A DNA stretch of 53,575 bases from Phycisphaerales bacterium. Its GTDB lineage: Bacteria > Planctomycetota > Phycisphaerae > Phycisphaerales > UBA1924. The translations under genes and the position numbers were made by a program. This document shows, one piece after another, positions 53,488 to 53,575 of this stretch. The DNA lies in the NCBI GenBank assembly GCA_905339235.1, contig CAJPFG010000013.1, positions 1 through 53,575 of the forward strand, given 5' to 3'. The notes under the pieces are model-generated. The model searched no databases. It saw only the letters and a list, made by a program, of their open reading frames with translations, and was not told the origin of the DNA. Every line of letters starts with the position of its first letter. Positions within the stretch are counted from its first letter, which is position 1.

Positions 53488-53499
53488 TTTGCGCGCAAA
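53488..53499. promoter_or_regulatory. Palindrome TTTGCGCGCAAA, copy 2
   Basis: Identical to 12957-12968. It lies 25 bp upstream of the -35 of the terminase-small-like gene, a usual place for a regulator site. Confidence 0.55.
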
Positions 53500-53575
53500 G
53501 GCGCGTTGGGCGCGAGATTTGTTTAGGCGAAAGGCGAGGGGCGAGGGGGGCAGAGAGCCAAAGGGCAGATTGCCA

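Noticed and set aside
1..53575. CRISPR arrays, rRNA or tRNA genes
   Set aside because: No regularly spaced repeats of CRISPR size and no cloverleaf or rRNA-like stretch were seen by eye. A covariance-model scan would settle the tRNA question.

Overview
The window looks like chromosomal DNA of a GC-rich planctomycete, most likely from the class Phycisphaerae. This rests on family knowledge, not on a marker gene. The supporting signs are exported proteins with paired EF-hand (dockerin-like) C-termini, PEP-CTERM-type tails, ECF sigma factors coupled to WD40-fused Ser/Thr kinases, tandem GT41 (O-GlcNAc-transferase-like) genes and a GACC-type cysteine motif. No rRNA, tRNA or CRISPR array was seen.

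Layout. 1-9140: six minus-strand genes for exported proteins (PKD, SGNH-hydrolase-like, LamG-like, beta-helix, FG-GAP and propeller-like). All end in the same roughly 60-residue module with two calcium loops and a C-terminal Cys. 9376-13928: a phage-like island. A minus-strand operon encodes a double-HTH protein, a soluble ABC ATPase, a GNAT acetyltransferase and a terminase large subunit. A CI/LexA-type S24 repressor is transcribed divergently from it. 13971-25907: a kelch protein, an ECF sigma/kinase pair, two more module-bearing secreted proteins and a lipoprotein of unknown function. 25963-32762: a second ECF/kinase-WD40 operon, a TPR remnant, a GH16 lipoprotein and an ABC-2 permease. 33103-34894: two PEP-CTERM proteins, each with its own promoter and terminator. 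34964-43074: three GT41 genes and clpC. 43459-46060: a doubly frameshifted secreted-protein gene and a formylglycine-generating-enzyme-like protein. 46208-50043: a third ECF/kinase-WD40 operon. 50193-52277: a reprolysin-like metalloprotease with the same C-terminal module. 52571-53428: an orphan terminase-small-subunit-like protein.

How the parts fit. Most of the window is an envelope or secretome region: exported adhesive or enzymatic proteins sharing one C-terminal tag, with three sigma/kinase signalling units between them. The least ordinary part is the terminase island. A perfect 12-bp palindrome, TTTGCGCGCAAA, lies just upstream of the S24 repressor gene (12957) and again just upstream of the terminase-small-like gene 40 kb away (53488). 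This suggests one repressor controls a split, capsid-less, phage-derived module. A second layer of structure is a family of intergenic hairpins that share a GTGG box but differ in stem sequence. One member sits next to a tandem expansion of a related 10-bp unit (52541-52580).
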